Below are positions 49,497 through 58,254 of a DNA stretch of 64,000 nt, piece by piece. The notes below the pieces were generated by a model. The model was not told the DNA's origin and ran no database searches. It saw nothing but the letters and a program-made list of their open reading frames with translations. A program made the translations under genes and the position numbers. The stretch comes from an uncultured Eubacteriales bacterium (GTDB lineage Bacteria > Bacillota > Clostridia > Oscillospirales > Acutalibacteraceae), in the NCBI GenBank assembly GCA_910577755.1, contig CAJTNL010000003.1, forward strand, positions 62,001-126,000, given 5' to 3'. How positions within the stretch are numbered: the stretch's first letter is position 1; each line of letters begins with the position of its first letter.

Positions 49497-49916
49497 TTAA
49501 AACGAAAGTATATCCATTGCCTCTGCAATGCTGTCTTGTGTTAAGTCATTATTAAACTCTGTCCAGCGCACAGTACTCCATATTTCAGCACGATCTCCCG
49601 TACCTATAAAAGTAACATCTTTCTCAATGCCTGCGTAATCCTTCAATGGCTGTGGTATCAAAATTCTTCCCTGTTTGTCCGGCTCAACTTCAGCAGCACC
49701 GGAAAAAAAGAAGCGTTGCAGCTGTCTGGCTTTTGATATAGGCATTGCCACAATTTTATCTTGCAAATGTTTCCAACCCTCTTCGGAGAGAACAAACAGA
49801 CAACCATCCAACCCTTTTGTGACATAAAAACGCTCTCCTAAATCCTCACGGAACTTGGCGGGAACAATCACACGACTTTTTACGTCAATATTATGTTGGT
49901 ATTGTCCAATTAACAT
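49497..49916 (-). CDS. mraZ: Transcriptional regulator MraZ
   Basis: The protein has two SpoVT/AbrB-like halves: MLIGQYQHNIDVKSRVIVPAKFRE with FYVTKGLDGCLFVL, and FFSGAAEVEPDKQGRILIPQPLKDYAG. MraZ binds repeats in its own promoter and controls the division cluster. I use the ATG at 49916 (139 residues), where family members start; GTG codons at 49919 and 49925 are alternatives, and no strong ribosome-binding site is present for any of them. Confidence 0.93.
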   Translation of the reverse strand: MLIGQYQHNIDVKSRVIVPAKFREDLGERFYVTKGLDGCLFVLSEEGWKHLQDKIVAMPISKARQLQRFFFSGAAEVEPDKQGRILIPQPLKDYAGIEKDVTFIGTGDRAEIWSTVRWTEFNNDLTQDSIAEAMDILSF

Positions 49917-49959
49917 CACTGCCACTTTTCAGGGGAAATATACCTCTGTAAACCACAGA

Positions 49960-49989
49960 GCACTACTTTCCCCCACCTTTCACCACTTT
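49960..49989 (-). promoter_or_regulatory. Three MraZ boxes
   Basis: On the minus strand three consecutive 10-base direct repeats read AAAGTGGTGA, AAGGTGGGGG and AAAGTAGTGC. The period of one helical turn and the GTGG core match known MraZ operators. They start right after the mraZ -10 element, so binding should block or modulate transcription. Confidence 0.8.
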
Positions 49990-49997
49990 CTATATTG

Positions 49998-50026
49998 ATT
50001 ATAATAGATGAACTCTTGAAATGCAA
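49998..50026 (-). promoter_or_regulatory. mraZ (division cluster) promoter
   Basis: On the minus strand TTGCAT (50026-50021), a 17-base spacer and TATAAT (50003-49998), directly upstream of the MraZ boxes. Confidence 0.8.
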
Positions 50027-50092
50027 GGGGGGATTCCCTAACAAAATAATAGAATGTAACTAAAACACAAACACCAATCGTTTATATGGATA

Positions 50093-50132
50093 AAAAAAAG
50101 TATAAGCTACTATATATAGTAGCTTATACTTT
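50093..50132 (-). terminator. Terminator after the coiled-coil protein gene
   Basis: A 36-base perfect palindrome (50097-50132; arms of 16 bases, core AAGCTACTA / TAGTAGCTT) followed on the minus strand by eight T. It isolates the upstream genes from the division cluster. Confidence 0.88.
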
Positions 50133-50174
50133 CATCTTCATAATTTATTTACGTTTTATTAATTATTATCCTTA

Positions 50175-50642
50175 TTAACCGGAACGTTGTGAAGCCTTAA
50201 TATTATGACGCGTCTGTTTTAATTCATTCAGACTCACCGTAATAGATTCCTCAGTTCTTTTTAATAAATCATCTAAATAATCGTTAGAAACACGCTTCAT
50301 TTCCTTTAATCGAGCCTGTGTCTGATTAAGCATTTCGTTTGCTTTTGTCTGAGCTCGTTTCGTAATTTCGTTCTCATTAACCAATTTTTCTGCACGTTCT
50401 TCAGCGGTACGAATAATGCTCTCCGCTTCTCTTTTGGCATCTGCAATAATTTGTGTACGATCTGCTACGATTGCACGCGCTTGACGCGTTTCCTGCGGCA
50501 GATGATCTCTGATTTCATCTAAAATAGCTTTAATTTCCTCCCCATCTAATACAGTTCGTCCTCCGCTAAGCGGTAACTTTATTGATTTTTCTACTAAAGC
50601 ATACAGTTCATCTACCAATTCTTCAACAGTTGCCTGACTCAT
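50175..50642 (-). CDS. Coiled-coil protein downstream of coaD
   Basis: The 155-residue protein is soluble and almost wholly helical, with a long charged heptad region (about 45-140: ADRTQIIADAKREAESIIRTAEERAEKLV and onwards). It resembles the stator/DivIVA-like coiled-coil proteins often labelled as ATPase subunit-like in Clostridia, but has no membrane helix or catalytic motif. GGAGG lies 9 bases before the ATG at 50642; longer starts overlap that site. Its start overlaps the end of coaD, so the two are coupled. Function unknown. Confidence 0.7.
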   Translation of the reverse strand: MSQATVEELVDELYALVEKSIKLPLSGGRTVLDGEEIKAILDEIRDHLPQETRQARAIVADRTQIIADAKREAESIIRTAEERAEKLVNENEITKRAQTKANEMLNQTQARLKEMKRVSNDYLDDLLKRTEESITVSLNELKQTRHNIKASQRSG

Positions 50643-51147
50643 TAACATCTTCCTCCATACCATTATTTTTGTTACATAACCTAAGCTGAATATCTTTTAA
50701 AATGGAAGTGGGAACCAATGTAGAAATATCTCCGCCAAAACGTGCAATGTCTTTCACTACACTGGAACTTAAAAACATATTATCCGAGTTAGAAGTTAAA
50801 AAAACTGTTTCCATATTTTTATTAAGTTTTTGATTTGTAAGCGCCATTTGAAATTCATATTCAAAATCAGACACTGCACGCAATCCTCTTACAATAGCTG
50901 CTCCACCACACAGTCTGGTATAATCTGCCAGCAAACCTTCAAAAAAGTCCACCTTTACCTGTGGAATATGCGCTGTAGCCCTTTGCATAAGTCCTATCCG
51001 TTCCTGAACTGTAAAACTGGTTTGTTTGGAAGGATTATTTAAAACGGCAACTATCACTTTATCAAAAATCTTTGTTGCCCGCTCGATAATATCTATATGC
51101 CCTAATGTTACCGGATCAAAACTGCCCGGACATATGCCAATTTTCAT
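50623..51147 (-). CDS. coaD: Phosphopantetheine adenylyltransferase
   Basis: The 174-residue protein begins KIGICPGSFDPVTLGHIDIIERA with the HxGH-type nucleotidyltransferase motif (TLGH), and has VRGLRAVSDFEYEFQMALTN and FLSSSVVKDIARFGGD. It makes dephospho-CoA. Start and rsmD stop overlap by one base (TAATG); rsmD-coaD is a conserved pair. Confidence 0.96.
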   Translation of the reverse strand: MKIGICPGSFDPVTLGHIDIIERATKIFDKVIVAVLNNPSKQTSFTVQERIGLMQRATAHIPQVKVDFFEGLLADYTRLCGGAAIVRGLRAVSDFEYEFQMALTNQKLNKNMETVFLTSNSDNMFLSSSVVKDIARFGGDISTLVPTSILKDIQLRLCNKNNGMEEDVNESGNC

Positions 51148-51695
51148 TATTCCACCATATCTTTATGCTCATAAACAGTAAGCATAATCTTTCCATATTG
51201 ATATCTGCGTCCTTGTATAAAATCACCGGCTCGCTGCGGTAATATTTCTTCGGAAGCATGTTCACATACGATAATACCACCTTTGTTCATAACAGCAGCA
51301 GTTAATGGTAAAGCTTTCTGCAGAATGTTTTTATGATACGGAGGATCTAAAAAAGCCAAATCAAACATCCTGTCTTTCCTCATCAAATAGGTTTCATAAT
51401 CCATATGAATGACATGGACATTTGATTTAAGACCTGTATGATGCACATTGGCTAAAATCACATCAATACAATTTTTCGCAGAATCTACCAAAACAGCGCA
51501 CCGTGCCCCCCGGCTGACAGCCTCTAGTCCCAATTGACCAGAACCTGCAAATAAGTCTAATACAACTCTTCCCTCTATCTGAAATTGTATAATATTGAAA
51601 AGCGCATGCTTGACTCTGTCAGTTGTAGGACGAACATCATCGCCTTCCAACGTCAACAGTTTTTTTCCTCTCGCACAGCCTGTGATGATACGCAT
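51147..51695 (-). CDS. rsmD: 16S rRNA (guanine-966-N2)-methyltransferase
   Basis: The 182-residue protein starts MRIITGCARGKKL, then TTDRVKHALFNII, the SAM-binding VLDLFAGSGQLGLEAVSRGA and the catalytic FLDPPYHKN. It methylates G966 of 16S rRNA. It lies about 130 bases downstream of uvrC and is coupled to coaD. Confidence 0.95.
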   Translation of the reverse strand: MRIITGCARGKKLLTLEGDDVRPTTDRVKHALFNIIQFQIEGRVVLDLFAGSGQLGLEAVSRGARCAVLVDSAKNCIDVILANVHHTGLKSNVHVIHMDYETYLMRKDRMFDLAFLDPPYHKNILQKALPLTAAVMNKGGIIVCEHASEEILPQRAGDFIQGRRYQYGKIMLTVYEHKDMVE

Positions 51696-51829
51696 ATATC
51701 ACTCCACCTAACTACATGAACATATCATATGTGTTTGAAGATAATTTGAATAAAAAATAATATTTCTATCAAAAAATTCTATTGTGTAGTATTATCTCAT
51801 TTCTATATAGATTCTGTCAAGAGCTTCTT

Positions 51830-53680
51830 TCATTTCTCTTGTTCACGGAAATACTGATACACCGCCTGTGCTGCAGGCTTTGTCATACCTGGAACTAGCT
51901 TTAACTGTTCAATTTCCGCTGTTTTTACCGATTTTATTGTTTTAAAATAACTTAAAATTGCTTTAGCTCGAGTAACCCCAATTCCAGGAATTTTTGTCAA
52001 TTCTGTTTGCAAAGTATGTTTTTTACGAACTTTTCGATGGTAACCAATTGCAAAGCGATGTACTTCCTCTTGAATGGTAGATACAAGCGTAAACGCCTTA
52101 CGTTTTGCCGAAATAGCAATCTCTCCACCATCTCTCGCAATAGCACGTGTTCTATGCTTGTCATCCTTGACCATGCCAAACAACGGAATGTCTACGCCCG
52201 CTCGTTCCAATACAGGACGTACTGCAGAAATCTGCCCTTTGCCCCCATCCAACAAAATTAAATCCGGCAAGCGGCCAAAGCCCGCCTCGCTTCCCCGATG
52301 CAATTGATATTCCTTCAATCTCCGCTCAATCACTTCCGCCATAGAGGCATAATCATCCTGTCCGGTAAAACCCTTAATTTTAAACTTGCGGTATGCCGAT
52401 TTCAGTGGTCTGCCATTTTCAAATACTACCATACCTGCTACATTATCCTCACCCGATTGATGCGAAATATCATAAGCCTCAATATACATAGGTGGCGTAT
52501 CCATTCCTAATAGGCGTCCCAACTCATCCAATGCAGAAGTTTCACGGCCTGTCCTCTCCATACTTTGCGCAAGCTTTTCTGCTGCATTATTGCGGCACAT
52601 TTCTACCAACTGTGCTTGTTCACCTATCTTCGGAATCGTAATATTCACTTTTTTACCCAATTTAACTGACAGCCATTCCTGCAATAATTCTGCATTTTCC
52701 ACCTCACCATCTAACACAATACGAGGCGGCACACGATTTCGTACCGAATAATAGCGCTCTAAAAACTCAGTTCTTGCCTGTTTCACATCGCCAATTTCTC
52801 CCATTAAAAAGGTCTCTTGATCATATAATCTGCCTTCTGAAAAGCGAAACACTTCAAAACAAGCGGTGGACGTACCTGAGCTTCCTCCACTTTGTACCAA
52901 CGCAAATACATCTTGCTCAGCAACTTTTGTTCGTACTACTTTTTGCTTTTCACTAATCTTTTTAATTGCCGAAATACGATCGCGAATACGCGCTGCCTTT
53001 TCAAACTCCATTTCTTCAGCCGCTTTTGTCATTTTCTCTGTTAGTTCTTTTAAAGAAGCGGCGCTGCCGCCTCGTAAAAAATCCTCAGCCTCTTTTATCA
53101 TTTCATCATATTCATGTTCTTTTACAATACCGTAACACGGTGCACAACACTGCTTAATATAATAATTCAAACAAGGACGGGTTTTACCAATATCCTGTGG
53201 AAATTTTTTACGACACACCGGCAGTTTGAAAATTTTTACCGCCTCATCTACTGCTTGACTAACAGTCCATGAGCTAATGTATGGTCCGATATATATTGCG
53301 TCATCATCCAGCTTTTGTTTAGCAGCTTCAATACGTGGCCAAGGACCTTTTGTAATTTTAATATAATGATAACCTTTGTCATCTTTTAATAAAATATTAT
53401 ATTTAGGGTGATATTGTTTAATTAAGCTACATTCCAGAACCAATGCTTCAAATTCACTGTCAGTCACAATAAATTCAAAATGATGGACATGTGCAACCAT
53501 TTGCCTTACTTTTTCATCATGATTTTTTTCAGAGCCAAAATACTGACTGACACGGTTTTTCAAAGCCTTCGCTTTTCCAACATAAATAACATGACCGTCG
53601 TTATTGTACATTAAATATACTCCAGGCTGTAATGGTAACCGCATGGCTTTTTCTCGTAAACTTTTTACATGTTGATCCAT
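51830..53680 (-). CDS. uvrC: Excinuclease ABC subunit C
   Basis: The 616-residue protein has the GIY-YIG nuclease domain (LPLQPGVYLMYNNDGHVIYVGKAKALKNRVSQYF, in pieces, about 13-50), a UVR motif (EMEFEKAARIRDRI), the RNase-H-like C-terminal nuclease domain (EAYDISHQSGEDNVAGMVVFENG, LPDLILLDGGKGQ) and a final helix-hairpin-helix. It makes both incisions in nucleotide excision repair. GGGGGAGG lies 7 bases upstream of the ATG at 53680. Confidence 0.96.
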   Translation of the reverse strand: MDQHVKSLREKAMRLPLQPGVYLMYNNDGHVIYVGKAKALKNRVSQYFGSEKNHDEKVRQMVAHVHHFEFIVTDSEFEALVLECSLIKQYHPKYNILLKDDKGYHYIKITKGPWPRIEAAKQKLDDDAIYIGPYISSWTVSQAVDEAVKIFKLPVCRKKFPQDIGKTRPCLNYYIKQCCAPCYGIVKEHEYDEMIKEAEDFLRGGSAASLKELTEKMTKAAEEMEFEKAARIRDRISAIKKISEKQKVVRTKVAEQDVFALVQSGGSSGTSTACFEVFRFSEGRLYDQETFLMGEIGDVKQARTEFLERYYSVRNRVPPRIVLDGEVENAELLQEWLSVKLGKKVNITIPKIGEQAQLVEMCRNNAAEKLAQSMERTGRETSALDELGRLLGMDTPPMYIEAYDISHQSGEDNVAGMVVFENGRPLKSAYRKFKIKGFTGQDDYASMAEVIERRLKEYQLHRGSEAGFGRLPDLILLDGGKGQISAVRPVLERAGVDIPLFGMVKDDKHRTRAIARDGGEIAISAKRKAFTLVSTIQEEVHRFAIGYHRKVRKKHTLQTELTKIPGIGVTRAKAILSYFKTIKSVKTAEIEQLKLVPGMTKPAAQAVYQYFREQEK

Positions 53681-53723
53681 AAGTCCACCTCCCCCATACG
53701 ATTGTATGCTTACCAACTACATG

Positions 53724-53746
53724 AAAAAGGCACCGCAACGCGGTGC
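53724..53746 (-). terminator. Terminator of ptsH
   Basis: A 7-bp stem GCACCGC / GCGGTGC with a 3-base loop, followed on the minus strand by CTTTTT. It begins 14 bases after the ptsH stop. Confidence 0.85.
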
Positions 53747-53759
53747 TTGTGATGACATG

Positions 53760-54023
53760 TTATTCTGTAAATCCCGATTGTACTAATTCAACAAGACTGT
53801 CTACCGCAGCCTGCTCATCAGCGCCGTCTGCAATAATACGAATGGAAGTTCCTCCAACAATACCCAGGGACAAAACTCCCAATAAGCTTTTAGCGTTTAC
53901 TCTTCGTTCTTCCTTTTCCACCCAAATAGAAGATTTATATTCATTTGCTTTTTGAATAAAAAATGTAGCGGGACGCGCATGCAAACCTACTTGGTTTTGA
54001 ACTACAACCTCTTTTACATACAT
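53760..54023 (-). CDS. ptsH: Phosphocarrier protein HPr
   Basis: The 87-residue protein has His15 in VGLHARPA, phosphorylated by enzyme I, and Ser46 in NAKSLLGVLSLG, the site of HPr kinase in Gram-positive catabolite control. Presence of His15 makes it HPr and not Crh. ptsI is not adjacent; the gene is monocistronic with its own terminator. Confidence 0.93.
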   Translation of the reverse strand: MYVKEVVVQNQVGLHARPATFFIQKANEYKSSIWVEKEERRVNAKSLLGVLSLGIVGGTSIRIIADGADEQAAVDSLVELVQSGFTE

Positions 54024-54205
54024 GTTTGTTCACTCCTATATCGTGTAATTAAAAGCCTGAAATCTATGAAAAACTAGTACACCATTATACGCATATTAGA
54101 TAGAACCATTATAACACAATTCGCAATATCGTCAAGAAAACATCTATGAAATTCTGTAAATTCAGCTTGATAACCTATTGATGAAATAGTCGCTCTTAGG
54201 TATTT

Positions 54206-54258
54206 GTGCATAATGACAAAAATGTTGAAAATTTTTGTCATTAAAATATAATATGCAC
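54206..54258. repeat. AT-rich inverted repeat downstream of trmD
   Basis: A perfect 13-bp stem TAATGACAAAAAT / ATTTTTGTCATTA (54211-54223, 54231-54243), with outer GTGCA / TGCAC arms separated by an 11-base bulge. It is 20 bases from the trmD stop. No U-tract follows in the trmD direction, so it may be an RNA-stabilising hairpin or a weak terminator. Confidence 0.5.
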
Positions 54259-54278
54259 CTTATCTCCTCTATGAACGA

Positions 54279-55034
54279 CTATTTTTCTGTAGAAGTATTT
54301 GTTATTTTAAACAAATACTCCAAATCCTCCTTTGTCAACAAACCTTTCTGCTTTGCCTTTTCAATCAAATCGGGTCTGTATTGTGCTGTTCGAAGTAAAG
54401 ACTGCTCCCGTCTCCAACGATGAATATTGGCATGATGCCCCGACAATAACACTTCCGGCACTTCTCTGCCTCTAAAATTTGATGGACGGGTATATTGCGG
54501 ATACTCCAATAATCCACTATAATGACTTTCCTCTTGAAAACATACATTGTCCGAAAGCACGTTTGGCAACATACGACAAACAGTATCTGCCAATACCAAA
54601 GCGGGCAGCTCGCCCCCGGTCAACACGTAATCTCCAATAGAAATCTGCTCGTCTATATAAGTTTCAATGATGCGCTCGTCTATACCTTCATAATGCCCGC
54701 AAAGAATCGCAATATGTGTCATTTGCGAAAGCTCGATTGCTTTTTGCTGCGTGAGCACACTGCCCAGTGGAGACATATAGATAAAATGAGGCTTTTTACC
54801 AATCTTACTTATTAAATCATCTATGCATAATGCAAGAGGTTCGGCCCGTAGCAGCATACCCATACCGCCACCAAAGGGTGGATCATCAACACGATTATGT
54901 TTATTATTAGCATAATCACGAATTTGATGATAAGCAATTTCCACAGCTCCCTTTTTCTGTGCTCGTCCAACAATACTCTCATTCATAACTGTTTTGCACA
55001 TTTCAGGAAACAGCGTCAGAAAATCAATTCTCAT
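54279..55034 (-). CDS. trmD: tRNA (guanine-37-N1)-methyltransferase
   Basis: The SPOUT methyltransferase starts [12 protein letters not shown] and has [22 protein letters not shown] and the knot region [34 protein letters not shown], in pieces. It prevents frameshifting by modifying tRNA G37. ATG at 55034 preferred over the TTG two codons upstream (251 residues). It overlaps the end of rimM by 11 bases. Confidence 0.96.
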   Translation of the reverse strand: MRIDFLTLFPEMCKTVMNESIVGRAQKKGAVEIAYHQIRDYANNKHNRVDDPPFGGGMGMLLRAEPLALCIDDLISKIGKKPHFIYMSPLGSVLTQQKAIELSQMTHIAILCGHYEGIDERIIETYIDEQISIGDYVLTGGELPALVLADTVCRMLPNVLSDNVCFQEESHYSGLLEYPQYTRPSNFRGREVPEVLLSGHHANIHRWRREQSLLRTAQYRPDLIEKAKQKGLLTKEDLEYLFKITNTSTEK

Positions 55035-55542
55035 CCTCAAAAATCCCTTTCATCGGTCGAATCAAAAGCCGTCTGCCTACAATATCAGTTTCAATTATCA
55101 CTTGATCAATCACTGGAATCAAATAATCTTTCTTTTCCTCATCTGTTATCTGATATACATCATTAGCGCCTGTTTTTATAACGTCTGTAATAACACCATA
55201 GAAAATGGATGGATCATCAGCATGAAAGACCTTCATCCCCAGCAAATCGGAAATAAAATAACGTCCCTGCGGCAAGGTAACGTCACTACGTTTGATATAT
55301 AGTACCTTGCCCCGCATTTGGTCTCCTTGTTCTATGGTATCAATACCCTGTAGCTTAACTAAAAATAGATTTTTATGCACACGGCTGGAAATCACCTCTA
55401 ATGCTTCTGCACCTTCTTTTGCGTAGAGCGTTCTAAAATGTTTTAGAAAATCAGGTGTATCACACCAAGGCTCTACCCGTAATTCTCCTTTAATGCCGTG
55501 GGTACCTACAATTTTGCCTGCTTCTAAAAACTCTTTAGGCAT
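55024..55542 (-). CDS. rimM: Ribosome maturation factor RimM
   Basis: The 172-residue protein has the N-terminal beta-barrel with [19 protein letters not shown] and the PRC-barrel half with [14 protein letters not shown] and [30 protein letters not shown]. It assists 30S head assembly. AAAGGAAG lies 7 bases before the ATG at 55542, which is preferred to the upstream start at 55563. Confidence 0.95.
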   Translation of the reverse strand: MPKEFLEAGKIVGTHGIKGELRVEPWCDTPDFLKHFRTLYAKEGAEALEVISSRVHKNLFLVKLQGIDTIEQGDQMRGKVLYIKRSDVTLPQGRYFISDLLGMKVFHADDPSIFYGVITDVIKTGANDVYQITDEEKKDYLIPVIDQVIIETDIVGRRLLIRPMKGIFEDEN

Positions 55543-55632
55543 ATTTGTCTTCCTTTCAATCACTCACCATTGTATGCACCTACTTAAAAAAAATTGTAAC
55601 ATACCAAATATGTTACAACCTTTTTGTTTATA

Positions 55633-55866
55633 TTAGACAATTTCAACAGCTACTTTTAAATCATTACGTGTTGCAATGGCACGCATAATGGTACGAATTG
55701 CATTTGCAATTCTACCTTGCTTACCAATAATTCTACCCATATCGCTTTCAGCAACATGCAAGCGATATACAACGATACCCTCTTCATTTGGTTCATCCAC
55801 TTCAATGTGAATCTGTTCAGGATACTCCACTAAACCTTTTACAACTGTAAATAATAAATCTTCCAT
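55633..55866 (-). CDS. khpA: KH-domain RNA-binding protein KhpA
   Basis: The 77-residue protein is a single KH domain with the GxxG loop as GRIIGKQGRIANAIRTIMRA (about 43-62). KhpA with KhpB binds RNA and influences division and cell length in Firmicutes. It lies between rpsP and rimM, the conserved position. Confidence 0.94.
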   Translation of the reverse strand: MEDLLFTVVKGLVEYPEQIHIEVDEPNEEGIVVYRLHVAESDMGRIIGKQGRIANAIRTIMRAIATRNDLKVAVEIV

Positions 55867-55885
55867 CGTTTATCCTCCCTAATTT

Positions 55886-56128
55886 TTAAAGAACACCATG
55901 TTTTTTGAATAAAGACTTTACGGTATCAGTAGGTTGAGCGCCTTTTGATATCCAACCTTTTGCTTTATCAGTATCCACTTTCACAACGGACGGTTCCTCC
56001 ATTGGATTATAGTAACCAATTTCTTCAATGAAGCGTCCATCTCTCGGGCTGCGGGAATCCGCTACTACAATACGGTAAAAAGGCGCTTTTTTTGCACCCA
56101 TTCTTTTTAATCTAATTTTTACTGCCAT
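55886..56128 (-). CDS. rpsP: 30S ribosomal protein bS16
   Basis: The 80-residue protein starts [20 protein letters not shown], then [21 protein letters not shown], diagnostic of bS16. GGAGG lies 8 bases before the ATG at 56128; the in-frame ATG five codons upstream overlaps that site. Confidence 0.97.
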   Translation of the reverse strand: MAVKIRLKRMGAKKAPFYRIVVADSRSPRDGRFIEEIGYYNPMEEPSVVKVDTDKAKGWISKGAQPTDTVKSLFKKHGVL

Positions 56129-56221
56129 AATCTTATCCTCCAAATACTATAAATAAAATGCAATCATATATGTTCACCAAGAAAAACTCATTGGATGAAT
56201 CACTTTATTAGAAGTCAAATT

Positions 56222-57556
56222 TTAGAATCCTCCCATACCAGGAGGCATCATAGGACGACGTTTGCCTTTTTTACCACGCATTTGACGCATGATCTTTTGA
56301 GTTGCCGTAAACTGCTTTAACAACCGGTTAACATCCTCTACTTTCATGCCGCTTCCGGCAGCGATTCTTCGTTTGCGGGATGGATTGATAATATCCGGCT
56401 TTTCGCGCTCCTTCTTTGTCATAGACAAAATAATGGCTTCCATACGATCCATTTGACGATCATCAATATCTATATCCTGCAATTGTTTGCCAACACCCGG
56501 TAATTTGGAAATTACTGATTTTAAAGGACCCATTTTTCGAATTTGTGTAAACTGCCCCAGCAAATCGTTCAAATCAAATTTGTTTTGTAGAATTTTCTGC
56601 GCTGCCTCTTCTGCAGCTTTTTCATCAATTTTATTTTGTGCATCTTCAATTAAAGTCAGCACATCACCCATACCTAGAATACGGGACGCCATCCGATCAG
56701 GATGAAAAACCTCAAGATCATCAAGCTTTTCTCCGGTACCAACAAATTTAATCGGCTTACCTGTAACCGCAAGAATTGAAAGAGCCGCACCACCACGGGT
56801 ATCACCATCTAATTTAGTCAAAATCACACCGTTTATTTCAAGCGTTTCATCAAAAGTTTTTGCAACATTAACCGCTTCCTGACCAGTCATGGCGTCTACC
56901 ACAAGTAATATCTCGTGAGGCTCAATCTCATGCTTAATTTGGCGCAATTCCCCCATCAATTCTTCATCAATTTGCAAACGGCCGGCGGTATCAATAATCA
57001 CTATATCATGCCCATAGTCTTTTGCATGCGCCAACGCCTCTTTACAGGTTTGAACAGGTACTTGGCTGCCCTTTTCAAATACTGGTACCCCTGCCTGTTC
57101 TCCAACAATTTGCAGCTGTTTAATAGCTGCAGGACGATAAATATCACAAGCCACCAGCATTGGACGATTACCCTTACTTTTAAACATTTTAGCCAACTTT
57201 GCCGCATGCGTCGTTTTACCGGCGCCTTGCAATCCAGCCATCATAATGATTGTCGGCGGTTTTGGAGGTGTTGCAATTTTTGCCTCTTTCCCTCCCATCA
57301 AATTGGTAAGTTCCTCGTCAACGATTTTAACCACCATTTGTCCTGGGGTTAAGCTTTCCATAACCTGTATGCCAATGGCTCGTTCTGTTACGGTATTGGT
57401 AAAATCTTTGGCTACTTTATAATTTACGTCGGCTTCTAAAAGCGCCAAACGTACTTCACGCATGGCTTCACGAACATCTGCTTCGGTCAATTTACCCTTA
57501 GACTTTAATCGTTTAAATGAGTTGGCCAGTTTATCGGCAAGTCCTTCGAACGCCAT
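56222..57556 (-). CDS. ffh: Signal recognition particle protein Ffh
   Basis: The 444-residue protein has the N domain, the GTPase domain with GLQGAGKTTHAAKLA, DTAGRLQID and TKLDGDTRGGAALS, and the Met-rich M domain with RRIAAGSGMKVEDVNRLLKQF and a KGKRRPMMPPG tail. It binds 4.5S RNA and signal sequences for co-translational export. ATG at 57556 chosen over an upstream GTG that abuts the AAAGGG site. Confidence 0.97.
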   Translation of the reverse strand: MAFEGLADKLANSFKRLKSKGKLTEADVREAMREVRLALLEADVNYKVAKDFTNTVTERAIGIQVMESLTPGQMVVKIVDEELTNLMGGKEAKIATPPKPPTIIMMAGLQGAGKTTHAAKLAKMFKSKGNRPMLVACDIYRPAAIKQLQIVGEQAGVPVFEKGSQVPVQTCKEALAHAKDYGHDIVIIDTAGRLQIDEELMGELRQIKHEIEPHEILLVVDAMTGQEAVNVAKTFDETLEINGVILTKLDGDTRGGAALSILAVTGKPIKFVGTGEKLDDLEVFHPDRMASRILGMGDVLTLIEDAQNKIDEKAAEEAAQKILQNKFDLNDLLGQFTQIRKMGPLKSVISKLPGVGKQLQDIDIDDRQMDRMEAIILSMTKKEREKPDIINPSRKRRIAAGSGMKVEDVNRLLKQFTATQKIMRQMRGKKGKRRPMMPPGMGGF

Positions 57557-57585
57557 CGTTTTCACCCTTTCTTTTCACACATCAG

Positions 57586-57948
57586 TCAGTCGCACAATTC
57601 CACAGCAATACGCATAATCTCATTTACCTTGCTGTTGATCTCTTCCGCCCTGACCAGTCGCTCATTATAATTTTGAATATCGGCTGCCGCAGTTTGAATT
57701 TTCTTCAAGCCTGTACGCATCATCTCAAATCGTTTTGCAAGACCTAATCGCTCTTCTAACTCCAGAAGCTGCGTCTCCGCACGTTTAACAGCGTCATGAA
57801 CCCCTTGGCGAGTAATCCCTTCATTATCCGCAATCTCTGCAAGCGAGAGATCGTCATTATAATAATACTCAATTACAATCCGTTGTTTTTCTGTTAACAT
57901 ACTACCGTAAAAATCCAACAGATAAGAAATTTGTAAGTTTTTAGCCAT
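57586..57948 (-). CDS. ylxM: YlxM/UPF0122 DNA-binding protein
   Basis: The 120-residue protein has a sigma-70 region 4-like helix-turn-helix (LTEKQRIVIEYYYNDDLSLAEIADNEGITRQGVHDAVKRAE, in pieces). YlxM is encoded just before ffh in most Firmicutes and interacts with the signal recognition particle. AGGAGG lies 7 bases before the ATG at 57948. Confidence 0.92.
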   Translation of the reverse strand: MAKNLQISYLLDFYGSMLTEKQRIVIEYYYNDDLSLAEIADNEGITRQGVHDAVKRAETQLLELEERLGLAKRFEMMRTGLKKIQTAAADIQNYNERLVRAEEINSKVNEIMRIAVELCD

Positions 57949-58254
57949 AACAGAACCTCCTGTCATGTGTAAAGCTAAAAGACTTTACAGATAAAAATTA
58001 TATAATACACTTCCTGAAATGTCAACCGTTTTTTCTATTCACTTTTACTGTGAAACAATCTTATACCTAAGGTCGATACACACAAAAGCGGACCTCTGTC
58101 CTTTTATTAGCGTTATATATAAACAAATCTTATTTTATACAGGCTCTCATTACAGTTTCATTTTAAAATAGTTACTATTTTTCTTTATTTTAAGCCTGTA
58201 CAAATCAGAAATAAATAAAAGAAACAATAACCCCATAATTACAAATACAATTTA
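57949..58254. other. Intergenic region between the ligase-like gene and ylxM
   Basis: About 300 AT-rich bases without a gene. It holds a loose inverted repeat TACAGGCT / AGCCTGTA (58138-58145, 58193-58200) enclosing a small hairpin AAAATAG / CTATTTT, possibly the 3' end structure of the upstream 58255-59640 transcript, and presumably the ylxM promoter. Confidence 0.4.

Noticed and set aside
53760..54023. Crh paralogue instead of HPr
   Set aside because: The catalytic His15 is present, which Crh lacks.
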